Assembly (NCBI GenBank): GCA_016937135.1
Contig: JAFGWO010000188.1
Span: forward strand, 1-6,494
Reading direction: 5' to 3'
DNA length: 6,494 bases
Source of the DNA: Pseudomonadota bacterium
GTDB taxonomy: Bacteria; BMS3Abin14
The notes beneath the pieces were generated by a model. It was not told the DNA's origin. It saw only the letters and a list, made by a program, of their open reading frames with translations, and made no database searches. This document shows positions 1 to 5,134 of this stretch, piece after piece. The position numbers and the translations under genes were made by a program. The stretch's first letter is position 1, and every line of letters starts with the position of its first letter.

Positions 1-2
1 CT

Positions 3-443
3 CAGGACGGCATCAGGTTGCAGGCAGTGGAGGCGGTCCACGGAATGGAAGCGGCCATGGACGCGGACCGGGAGGCCTGGAGAAGATTCACCGTGGTGGA
101 GGCCAACAGGATCATGCAGCGCCTGGGCCTTGCCCCCGGAGGCGGGATAGACGCCCTTATCCAGTGCCTGAACCGGCGGATGTATGCCAGGGTCAACATC
201 CAGGAGATCATCGAGGTCACCGACCACCGGGCTGTCCTGCGGATGAACGACTGCCGGGTCCAGTCGGCGAGAAAGAGGAAAGGCCTTCCCGACTTTCCAT
301 GCAAATCAGTGGGCATCGTGGAGTATTCCGAATTTGCCCGGGCCGTGGATCGGCGCATTGAAACACGCTGTCAGGCCTGCCCCCCGGACGACCACCCTGA
401 AGAGTACTGGTGCGCCTGGGAGTTCGTGATAAAAGAAGGGTGA
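3..443 (+). CDS. DUF6125-type cysteine-rich cytosolic protein, 5'-truncated by window edge
   Basis: I recognise the C-terminal part of the DUF6125 family (often labelled 'cytosolic protein', common in Desulfobacterota and other anaerobes); function unknown. The frame is open from the window edge, and residues before the first TTG (position 18) already look like the family's N-terminal region (DG...AVE...WRRF), so the true start lies left of the window and TTG18 is not the start. Counting from TTG18, the hallmark stretch is LNRRMYARVNIQEIIEV (51-67), then MNDCRVQSARKRKGLPDFPC (76-95), CQACPPDDHPEEYWC (118-132) and a WEF end. Cysteines 79, 95, 118, 121 and 132 with H126 could bind a metal or cluster; that is inference. 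No signal peptide or membrane segment is visible. The gene ends 29 bases from the stop of the convergent methyltransferase gene. Confidence 0.8.
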   Translation, partial: QDGIRLQAVEAVHGMEAAMDADREAWRRFTVVEANRIMQRLGLAPGGGIDALIQCLNRRMYARVNIQEIIEVTDHRAVLRMNDCRVQSARKRKGLPDFPCKSVGIVEYSEFARAVDRRIETRCQACPPDDHPEEYWCAWEFVIKEG

Positions 444-472
444 AGGATAAACTCCCCTCAGGGAAGATGCTA

Positions 473-1123
473 TTAGCGCAGCACCCAGAAATTGGTGACA
501 TCCTCCACGCTCAAAGGACGGGCATCCCTCGCCTTTTCCAGGATTTTTTCCATGGCGCGGGTCCCCGCCCGGTCGGGCGGCGTGCCGACATAGGAGAAGA
601 TGTGGCAAGACATCTCCGCGAAGTCCTCAAAAATCCACCGGTAGGCAACGGTCCCTGAATCCTCGATCGGCAGGCCGCATCCCGTAACGGCGGCTTCGGC
701 CCTCGCGTATTTTTCATCCTCATTGTGGACAAGACGGAACAGGCGGTTGTAAAGGGACCCGGGGTTCGGTTCCAGGACGAGGATCCGTCCCCCTGCCCGG
801 ATAACACGGCGAGCTTCTGCCAGGGCCCGGGAAGGCTCCTGATGATGGAGGGAAAGGGAGAACACCACGGTGTCGAACAGGTTTTCCCCCAAAGGAAGGT
901 TTTCCCCGGATCCGACGAGGAACACGGCATTGTCCCCGTGGCGGTCCGCTGCCCGGGCCACGGATTCCGATTCCGGATCGAGGGCGCAAACAGAAGGACA
1001 CAGTCCCGTTAAAAAACCTGTCACCCGGCCATCCCCGCATCCCACTTCCAGCAGCCTGCCGCCGGAGGAACCCAGAATTCCTTGAACAGCTGATCTTTCC
1101 CTTTCCTCAGGGTCGCGCTTCAG
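473..1123 (-). CDS. Class I SAM-dependent methyltransferase (non-canonical CTG start or frameshifted 5' end)
   Basis: A Rossmann-fold SAM methyltransferase of the UbiE/Methyltransf_11 type; substrate unknown. Counting from CTG1123 (216 aa): motif I LLEVGCGDGR (24-33) binds SAM, the acidic strand-2 end is ALDP (47-50), GENLPL is at 73-78, motif II region FDTVVFSLSLHH is at 83-94, and motif III RRVIRAGGRILVLEP is at 105-119. The first ATG/GTG/TTG in frame is GTG1045, which begins inside motif I, so it cannot be the true start. The frame is open up to the TAA of the upstream oxidoreductase (1208-1210) but has no standard start codon there. CTG1123 has GGGAG (1136-1132) eight bases upstream and gives a KRDPE N terminus resembling what I recall of relatives. 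Alternatively an ATG at 1185 with a good ribosome site is one base out of frame. Probably the last gene of the DUF427-oxidoreductase transcript. Confidence 0.8.
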   Translation of the reverse strand: MKRDPEERERSAVQGILGSSGGRLLEVGCGDGRVTGFLTGLCPSVCALDPESESVARAADRHGDNAVFLVGSGENLPLGENLFDTVVFSLSLHHQEPSRALAEARRVIRAGGRILVLEPNPGSLYNRLFRLVHNEDEKYARAEAAVTGCGLPIEDSGTVAYRWIFEDFAEMSCHIFSYVGTPPDRAGTRAMEKILEKARDARPLSVEDVTNFWVLR

Positions 1124-1210
1124 GGAACTTTCTCCCTTTCCTGTTCTTTGCGTGAAAACAGTTTGCTCTCTTCCCTCTTCCCCATCCCCTGTTCTCCCTT
1201 CTGTTTCTTA
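1120..1210 (-). promoter_or_regulatory. Start region of the methyltransferase: Shine-Dalgarno, 21-codon out-of-frame ORF, CTG
   Basis: Read leftwards from the oxidoreductase stop (1210-1208): AAGGGAG (1200-1194), eight bases, then ATG (1185-1183). This ATG opens a 21-codon frame (MGKREESKLFSRKEQEREKV, then P) that ends in TGA at 1122-1120. The TGA overlaps the in-frame CTG (1123-1121) of the methyltransferase as CTGA. A second Shine-Dalgarno-like GGGAG (1136-1132) precedes the CTG. Either the short frame is a coupling leader peptide, or it is the genuine N terminus separated from the rest by a single-base deletion. The sequence alone does not decide. Confidence 0.35.
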
Positions 1211-2596
1211 TTCCCTCCCCCAGAGGGAGAAAAAGCTGTTTAACGATTCGGCCAGGGTCGGGTGGGCAAAGATCATGTTCTTCAGGTCCGGGGCCGTCAA
1301 CCCCCCCGCCATGGCCATCTGGACCACGGCCATGAGCTCCCCGGCCTCCGCCCCCAGGCAGGCGAACCCGAGTATCCTTCCGGAATCCGGCTCCACCAGG
1401 GCCTTCATGAATCCCCAGGTCTCGTCGGTTTCAATCGCCCGGGCCACGTGGGACATGGGCATTGTGATCGCCTCATACCCGATCCCCCGGCTTTCGGCTT
1501 CCTTTTCGGAAAGACCCACCCTTCCGAGCTGCGGGTCGATGAAGACCGTGAAGGGGACCATCCTTCCCGCGGTGGTCCCTCCGCCGGGGCCGAAGATATT
1601 GTCCCGGACAACCCGGTAGTCGTCATAGGCAATGTGGGTAAAGGCGGGGCCTCCGGTGACGTCCCCGAGGGCGAAGACCCCTTCCGCCGAGGTCCTTAAT
1701 CGATCATCCACAACGATAAAACCCTGGCCGTCGGTTTCCACTCCGGCTCCGGGGAGATCCAGCATGTCGGTGTTCGGATCCCTTCCCGCCGCAACGAGGA
1801 GATGGGACCCGGATATGGATTTTTCTCCATCGGGACAGGTACAGTTCAGATGGATGGTCCCGTCCGGGTCCTGGACCGCCCGGTGGGTTTGTCCTTCCAG
1901 GATGATATTGACCCCGTCCTTCCGGAAAATATCCTGAATGGTCTGGGCGATATCCGCGTCCTCCCGGCTCAGGACGTGGGGACTACGATGGATGATGGTG
2001 ACCTCGGAGCCGAACCGCCGAAACATCCGCGCGAACTCGAGGCCCACATATCCTCCGCCGATGACCATGAGGTGGGCCGGCACCTCGTCAAGCTCCATGA
2101 TCGTGGCGTTGTCCAGGATATGGCACGAGCAAAGGCCCTCGATCTGCGGGATGTGGGGGCGCGTCCCCGTGTTGATAAAAACCAGGTCGCCCCTGAGACG
2201 CCGGACCTCTCCCTGCGCCGACAGCACTTCGATCTCCCGGAGGCCAGTGAACCGCCCCTCTCCCCGGATGATCTCAACTCCGTTCTTTTTCAGTTTTTCC
2301 TCGTTGCCTCCGGAGAAGGAGCGGACGATGGCGCGCTTCCTCTGCCGGACTTTTTTCATGTCGACCGTCACCGGCCCCTGGACTCTGACCCCGTAGTCGC
2401 CGGAGCGCCGGACCAGCCAGGCGACCCGTCCGCTGGCCTCCATGGTCTTGGTGGGCGAACAGCCGTAGTTGACGCAGGAGCCTCCGATGGCATCCCGTTC
2501 GATGAGGGCCACCTTCCGTCCGAGGACTGCGAACTTGACGGCAAGGGGGTTTCCTGCCTGCCCGGATCCCAGGATGACAGCGTCAAATGATTCCAT
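1208..2596 (-). CDS. FAD-dependent pyridine nucleotide-disulfide oxidoreductase (dihydrolipoamide dehydrogenase / MerA-like)
   Basis: A 462-aa flavoprotein disulfide reductase (COG1249 type), the usual length for the family. Visible parts in order: FAD ADP-binding GSGQAG (10-15) with E33 for the ribose; redox-active disulfide C41-VNYG-C46 followed by SPTKTM; NTGTRP (142-147); NAD(P)-binding GGGYVG (180-185); second FAD motif ALGDV (309-313); dimerisation domain ending in AHPTLAE with the catalytic H445-P446 and E450. H203-R204 and R211 after the second nucleotide-binding strand, where NAD enzymes usually carry an acid, hint at NADPH use (inference). Its disulfide substrate is unknown. It lacks the GMTCxxC heavy-metal domain and C-terminal Cys pair of mercuric reductases, and no 2-oxoacid dehydrogenase subunits are nearby, so I do not call it lpdA or merA. 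ATG2596 has AAGGAG (2608-2603) six bases upstream. Confidence 0.9.
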   Translation of the reverse strand: MESFDAVILGSGQAGNPLAVKFAVLGRKVALIERDAIGGSCVNYGCSPTKTMEASGRVAWLVRRSGDYGVRVQGPVTVDMKKVRQRKRAIVRSFSGGNEEKLKKNGVEIIRGEGRFTGLREIEVLSAQGEVRRLRGDLVFINTGTRPHIPQIEGLCSCHILDNATIMELDEVPAHLMVIGGGYVGLEFARMFRRFGSEVTIIHRSPHVLSREDADIAQTIQDIFRKDGVNIILEGQTHRAVQDPDGTIHLNCTCPDGEKSISGSHLLVAAGRDPNTDMLDLPGAGVETDGQGFIVVDDRLRTSAEGVFALGDVTGGPAFTHIAYDDYRVVRDNIFGPGGGTTAGRMVPFTVFIDPQLGRVGLSEKEAESRGIGYEAITMPMSHVARAIETDETWGFMKALVEPDSGRILGFACLGAEAGELMAVVQMAMAGGLTAPDLKNMIFAHPTLAESLNSFFSLWGRE

Positions 2597-2671
2597 GCCA
2601 GACTCCTTCCAACCGGATGGGTCTCATTCAGGTTCCGGGCCCTGTAAAACCCGGCTCTGCGGCGGGGGATT

Positions 2672-2956
2672 TCAGGGGATGATCACAACATCCTTGGTAA
2701 AAGCAACGTGATCTTTAATGGCCAGGGCCGCTTTCGAAGGTTCCGGGTAATAGAAAGCGGCGTTGGGATTGACCTGGGCGCCTACGACAAGATCATAATA
2801 AAAGATCTTCCCCTTCCAGGAAGCGGCCCCCGACTTGCCGCTTTTTTTCAGGAACTCGAACCGGACCGACTCGGGCGGAAAATAGTGGTACCCTTCCAGA
2901 AGGGTAGTCTCGTCGCTTTGGGCAAGCACAACCCCTTTCCAGACTGCTTTCGGCAT
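2672..2956 (-). CDS. DUF427 domain-containing protein
   Basis: A 94-aa single-domain protein of the DUF427 family (PF04248), small, mostly beta-strand cytosolic proteins without an established biochemical role. Family landmarks are MPKAVWKGVVLAQS (1-14), EGYHYFPPES (21-30), SWKGKIFYYDLVV (46-58) and NPNAAFYYPEPSKAALAIKD (63-82), in the usual order and at normal length. The WKG motif is often preceded by a cysteine in relatives; here it is AAS. A TTG (2962) lies two codons upstream, but ATG2956 is preferred: GAGGG (2967-2963) sits six bases before it and the protein then begins MPKA, as in the family. It lies 75 bases upstream of the oxidoreductase with no terminator between, so co-transcription is likely. 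A functional link with that enzyme is only suggested by position. Confidence 0.88.
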   Translation of the reverse strand: MPKAVWKGVVLAQSDETTLLEGYHYFPPESVRFEFLKKSGKSGAASWKGKIFYYDLVVGAQVNPNAAFYYPEPSKAALAIKDHVAFTKDVVIIP

Positions 2957-2990
2957 TATCAACCCTCGAGGACCTTCAAGGAGGAATGGA

Positions 2991-3028
2991 CCTGGATCTA
3001 CCCGCAGGTTTTCCGGGAGAGATCCAGG
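2991..3028. repeat. 9-bp-arm inverted repeat in the DUF427 leader
   Basis: CCTGGATCT (2991-2999) and AGATCCAGG (3020-3028) are perfect inverted repeats. Inside them CCCG (3001-3004) can pair with CGGG (3013-3016), leaving a nine-base loop. On the minus strand it lies 34 bases upstream of the DUF427 ATG, in the expected 5' leader. No T tract follows on either strand, so it is not a normal terminator. It could be an operator or a stabilising leader hairpin. Confidence 0.55.
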
Positions 3029-3039
3029 CTGCTTCCTTC

Positions 3040-3068
3040 TTTCTATTTACAAATGCGCTTATGGGCAA
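3040..3068 (-). promoter_or_regulatory. Possible sigma70 promoter for the DUF427 operon
   Basis: On the minus strand TTGCCC (3068-3063) and TAGAAA (3045-3040) are separated by 17 bases, in the most AT-rich part of the spacer, about 85 bases before the DUF427 ATG. Match to consensus is moderate only. The predicted start would place the 2991-3028 hairpin at the beginning of the transcript. Confidence 0.3.
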
Positions 3069-3096
3069 GCCTAAATTGAAATTTTTACAAATCCCC

Positions 3097-3141
3097 CGCC
3101 CGACAGGGCGAATTCCCGCATCTCACGACAACCGGATTGTC
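3097..3141 (-). terminator. Weak hairpins downstream of glucokinase
   Basis: Just past the glk stop lie two short perfect hairpins: GACAA-5-TTGTC (3127-3141) and CGCCC-4-GGGCG (3097-3110). The second is followed on the minus strand by GGGGATTTG and then AT-rich sequence, not a clean T run. They may end glk transcription inefficiently, so read-through into the DUF427 operon is possible. Confidence 0.25.
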
Positions 3142-3145
3142 CGTT

Positions 3146-4141
3146 TTAATCGGCCTCAACCATCGACAGACCCTCCACCGCTGCCCCGAGGAGCGCCGTT
3201 TCCGGATTCAGGACGACGTGGACGGGTATCTCTTTCGCGATTCCGGCCATGCGGCCCTTTGCCAGAAAAGCCTTCATGAAAAACCCTTTTTCGAGGAAGG
3301 GCAGGATCCGGGGCGGGAGCCCCCCCCCAAGGTAAACCCCTCCTGTCGCCATGAGGCTGAGGGCCATGTTGCCCGCCTCGGCCCCGAGGATGGCACAGAA
3401 CAATTCCAGGGCTCGCAGGCTCAAGGCAGAAGGCGCTGGATCTTCCATGGCCTCATTGATCAATTCGGGGGTGATGCTCCCATTCTTTCCGGCCCTTTCC
3501 CACCAGGCGGGTCGGTCGAACTTCCCGGTTTGAAAGAGAAACTGCGCGAGGTTTTCGATCCCGATGCCCGAACAGGCCCGTTCCCAGCTTACGTGGCCGA
3601 ACCGGTCCGCCAGAAAACGGAGCAGGTCGATCTGTTCCTCGTCGGCCGCCGCAAAATCTGCGTGCCCCCCTTCCGTAGCATGAGCCGTCAATCGGCCTTC
3701 CCCGCACGTCAGGAAAGCCTCCCCGAGACCTGTGCCGGAAGCCAGGACCGCCCGGACCCCGAGGGGTTCAGGGCTCCCCGCGTTCAGGGTCTTGAGATCC
3801 CCTGAACCGAGAAGGGAAAGACCGAATGCCAAGGCCTGGGTGTCGTTCATGAGCCGGACTTTGGCCACCCCTAAAGCATTCCCAAGGCTCCCCGCGTCGA
3901 GGGTCCACGGGAGGTTGGTGGCATCCACCCGGCCGGATCGTACAGGCCCGGCGATTCCGAAGGAGGCGGCTTTTATGGTCACCGCGCCGGCGTCTTTGAG
4001 GAACCGAAGCGCGATCTCCTCGAGAGAGGAAGATCCCCGGCTCGAAAAGGTCGCCTGGAGGATGGGCCTCGCAGGACCCCCTTCCCTGGAAAAAAGGCCC
4101 AGGCCGGTTTTTGTCGCCCCGATGTCTCCCGCAAGGATCAT
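3146..4141 (-). CDS. glk: Glucokinase (Glk family, PF02685)
   Basis: Predicted ATP-dependent glucokinase, D-glucose to glucose-6-phosphate, cytosolic entry step of glycolysis. The 331-aa length is typical. Phosphate-1 motif GDIGATKT is at 5-12; sugar-binding TNLPW at 75-79; N99-D100, with D100 the catalytic base, in LMNDTQALAFG; ATP-binding phosphate-2 ASGTGLG at 134-140; sugar-binding EGGHADF (E157, H160) at 157-163; and the C-terminal GGVYLGGGLPPRIL at 267-280. It belongs to the Glk group rather than ROK kinases: there is no ROK zinc-binding cysteine motif. The frame extends 17 codons further upstream, but ATG4141 is chosen because GGGAGG (4151-4146) is four bases before it and the protein then starts at MILAGDIGAT, as the family does. 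It is divergent from the 188-aa unknown protein. Confidence 0.92.
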   Translation of the reverse strand: MILAGDIGATKTGLGLFSREGGPARPILQATFSSRGSSSLEEIALRFLKDAGAVTIKAASFGIAGPVRSGRVDATNLPWTLDAGSLGNALGVAKVRLMNDTQALAFGLSLLGSGDLKTLNAGSPEPLGVRAVLASGTGLGEAFLTCGEGRLTAHATEGGHADFAAADEEQIDLLRFLADRFGHVSWERACSGIGIENLAQFLFQTGKFDRPAWWERAGKNGSITPELINEAMEDPAPSALSLRALELFCAILGAEAGNMALSLMATGGVYLGGGLPPRILPFLEKGFFMKAFLAKGRMAGIAKEIPVHVVLNPETALLGAAVEGLSMVEAD

Positions 4142-4225
4142 GAAGCCTCCCTGTCGATATCTCCCCTCTATTTTTATGCTAACACATTCCATCGACCCGT
4201 AACGTATGTTAAGTTGAGTTTGTCC
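4142..4225. promoter_or_regulatory. Divergent promoter region between glk and the unknown protein
   Basis: This 84-base AT-richer spacer must carry start signals in both directions. A weak minus-strand candidate is TTACGG followed 18 bases later by CATAAA. On the plus strand TATGTT (4205-4210) is a possible -10, but no good -35 is visible. No clear operator palindrome was found. Confidence 0.3.
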
Positions 4226-4792
4226 ATGATAGCCCCCGGCCTCTACATACGGAAGGAGATCGAATCCCTGGCAAAGGAACTGTCCGGGGGTCCCAACGAA
4301 CTGGTCCTCGCGCGGGAAACCTCCGAGGGTTCTGACGGCTCATCCTTTTCCCCGTATGTCACCGTTCAGCTCAGGGAACTGGAGGATGGATGGTGCCACC
4401 TCACGATGTCGGGCAAGGAAGAAGGAACGTCCCTGATCATGAAATTCATCACCGGCCATGAGGGCATCGAGGATGTCCTGGTCTGGAATTCCCATGAAAA
4501 ACGGGAAGAATACAGCTATAACCTGTTTCGAAAGGGCAAGCTGGAAGAACAGTTCCGGGTCGAGGGTCCCGTTCTTGACGCCGTCGCCTTTGTCAGCAAC
4601 TTCAGGCGGGTAGAGGCCCGGGAACTCCTCGACGCCCTGGGGTTCGCCCTTCGATCCATAGAGGGCTTCGGCATAAGCACGGGAAAAGACCCTTCCTGTG
4701 GGAAGGTCATCACCCTCCATTTCAATCTTCCCTCCCGGACCCCCTTCTGGCAGAGGATTGCCGGACCCCCTCCCGGGTCCGGACCAAAATGA
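4226..4792 (+). CDS. Hypothetical protein, 188 aa, family not recognised
   Basis: I do not recognise a family. The protein is soluble and mixed charged, with no signal peptide or membrane segment. The N terminus (MIAPGLYIRKEIESLAKELS) looks helical and amphipathic. The middle alternates hydrophobic and polar residues (YVTVQLRELEDGWCHLTMSG, EDVLVWNSH, YSYNLFRKGKLEEQF), suggesting a beta-sheet core. Then comes a helix-like VEARELLDALGFALRSIEG and a Pro/Gly-rich tail. Codon use and composition look like those of a real gene, unlike the antisense frame. ATG4226 is chosen; TTG4214 is in frame but neither has a strong ribosome site (GAG at 4216-4218 only). Its last codons contain an 8-bp GC hairpin (4761-4782). 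It could relate to glucose metabolism through its divergent position with glk, but that is speculation. Confidence 0.7.
   Translation: MIAPGLYIRKEIESLAKELSGGPNELVLARETSEGSDGSSFSPYVTVQLRELEDGWCHLTMSGKEEGTSLIMKFITGHEGIEDVLVWNSHEKREEYSYNLFRKGKLEEQFRVEGPVLDAVAFVSNFRRVEARELLDALGFALRSIEGFGISTGKDPSCGKVITLHFNLPSRTPFWQRIAGPPPGSGPK
4761..4782 (+). terminator. GC-rich hairpin at the 3' end of the 188-aa gene
   Basis: CCGGACCC (4761-4768) and GGGTCCGG (4775-4782) form a perfect 8-bp stem with a six-base loop, ending eight bases before the TGA. It is followed by ACCAAAATGATAATTTCG, with no uninterrupted T run, so it is an imperfect intrinsic terminator or a 3'-end stabiliser. Confidence 0.35.
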
Positions 4793-4805
4793 TAATTTCG
4801 AAAGG

Positions 4806-5098
4806 TTGATGGCTTCGCAAACAGCCGTTGCCGCGGCCCGGATGGGGGCCGCCCGGATCCGGGACCGTTGCCGCATGTCCTGGATCCGTGAGAGAGGGGA
4901 AAACCCCGCTTTTCCCTTCCCGTGGAGCGGAAAGTTCCGCATGGGACTTTTCGCGACCCTGTTAACGCGCCCCGGGTGGGGCGCCCGGATCCAGGACCGA
5001 ATTTGGCAAGTCATGGATCCGTGAGGAAAGCGGAAATGACATTTTTCGCTTTCCGTGGAGCAAAAAGTCCCGAACTGGACTTTTTGCGACCCTATTAA
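4806..5098. repeat. Composite palindromic element with inverted ends and two internal hairpin modules
   Basis: The left end TTGATGGCTTCGCAAA (4806-4821) is the inverted counterpart of the right end TTTGCGACCCTATTAA (5083-5098), 12 of 16 positions matching. A third related end lies between the modules (4950-4965). Between them are two tandem modules made of hairpins. There is no coding capacity, no transposase and no obvious target-site duplication. From memory, Desulfobacterota genomes carry many intergenic palindromic repeats with ends like TTTTTGCGA..CCATCAA; this looks like a relative, either a MITE-like or REP-like element. Confidence 0.6.
4833..4966. repeat. Hairpin module copy A (134 bp)
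   Basis: Four consecutive hairpins. H0: GCGGCCC/GGGCCGC (4833-4852). H1: 4854-4865 with 4877-4888, 12 pairs including one G-U, loop 11. H2: 4892-4903 with 4908-4920 region, purine-rich arm GGGGAAAA against TTTTCCC, loop CCCCGC. H3: 4927-4938 with 4943-4954, 12 pairs including two G-U, loop GCAT. A conserved CGTGGAG joins H2 and H3, and GCGACCCTGTTAA closes the module. Aligned to copy B the sequence differs, but every hairpin is kept. Confidence 0.7.
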
Positions 5099-5100
5099 AA
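4967..5100. repeat. Hairpin module copy B (134 bp)
   Basis: Same order as copy A. H0: GCGCCCC/GGGGCGC (4967-4984). H1: 4986-4997 with 5010-5021, one mismatch, loop 12. H2: 5025-5036 with 5043-5054, 12 pairs including one G-U, loop TGACAT. H3: 5060-5070 with 5077-5087, 11 perfect pairs (GCAAAAAGTCC/GGACTTTTTGC), loop CGAACT. The joiner CGTGGAG (5054-5060) and closing GCGACCCTATTAA are shared with copy A. The downstream RNA promoter begins two bases after this copy. Confidence 0.7.
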
Positions 5101-5101
5101 G

Positions 5102-5129
5102 TTGCGAGGCGAAAAAGGTGAGGTATACT
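5102..5129 (+). promoter_or_regulatory. Sigma70-like promoter of the candidate RNA / trmJ transcript
   Basis: TTGCGA (5102-5107) and TATACT (5124-5129) are separated by 16 bases; the -10 box differs from consensus at one position. A start about six or seven bases downstream falls at 5135-5136, exactly where the 5' strand of the RNA's closing helix begins. That coincidence supports the call. It directly abuts repeat copy B. Confidence 0.6.
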
Positions 5130-5134
5130 TTAAT

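Noticed and set aside
1802..2590. Plus-strand open frame of 262 codons opposite the FAD oxidoreductase
   Set aside because: Shadow of a clearly recognisable minus-strand enzyme; no family features of its own.
1208..2596. Mercuric reductase (merA) or pyruvate dehydrogenase E3 (lpdA)
   Set aside because: No heavy-metal domain or C-terminal cysteine pair, no mer genes, and no 2-oxoacid dehydrogenase genes; only the superfamily is supported.
3137..3805. Plus-strand open frame of 222 codons opposite glucokinase
   Set aside because: Antisense shadow of glk, whose motifs are complete on the other strand.
4833..5100. CRISPR array
   Set aside because: Only two diverged copies of a long multi-hairpin unit, with no short identical repeats or unique spacers and no cas genes.
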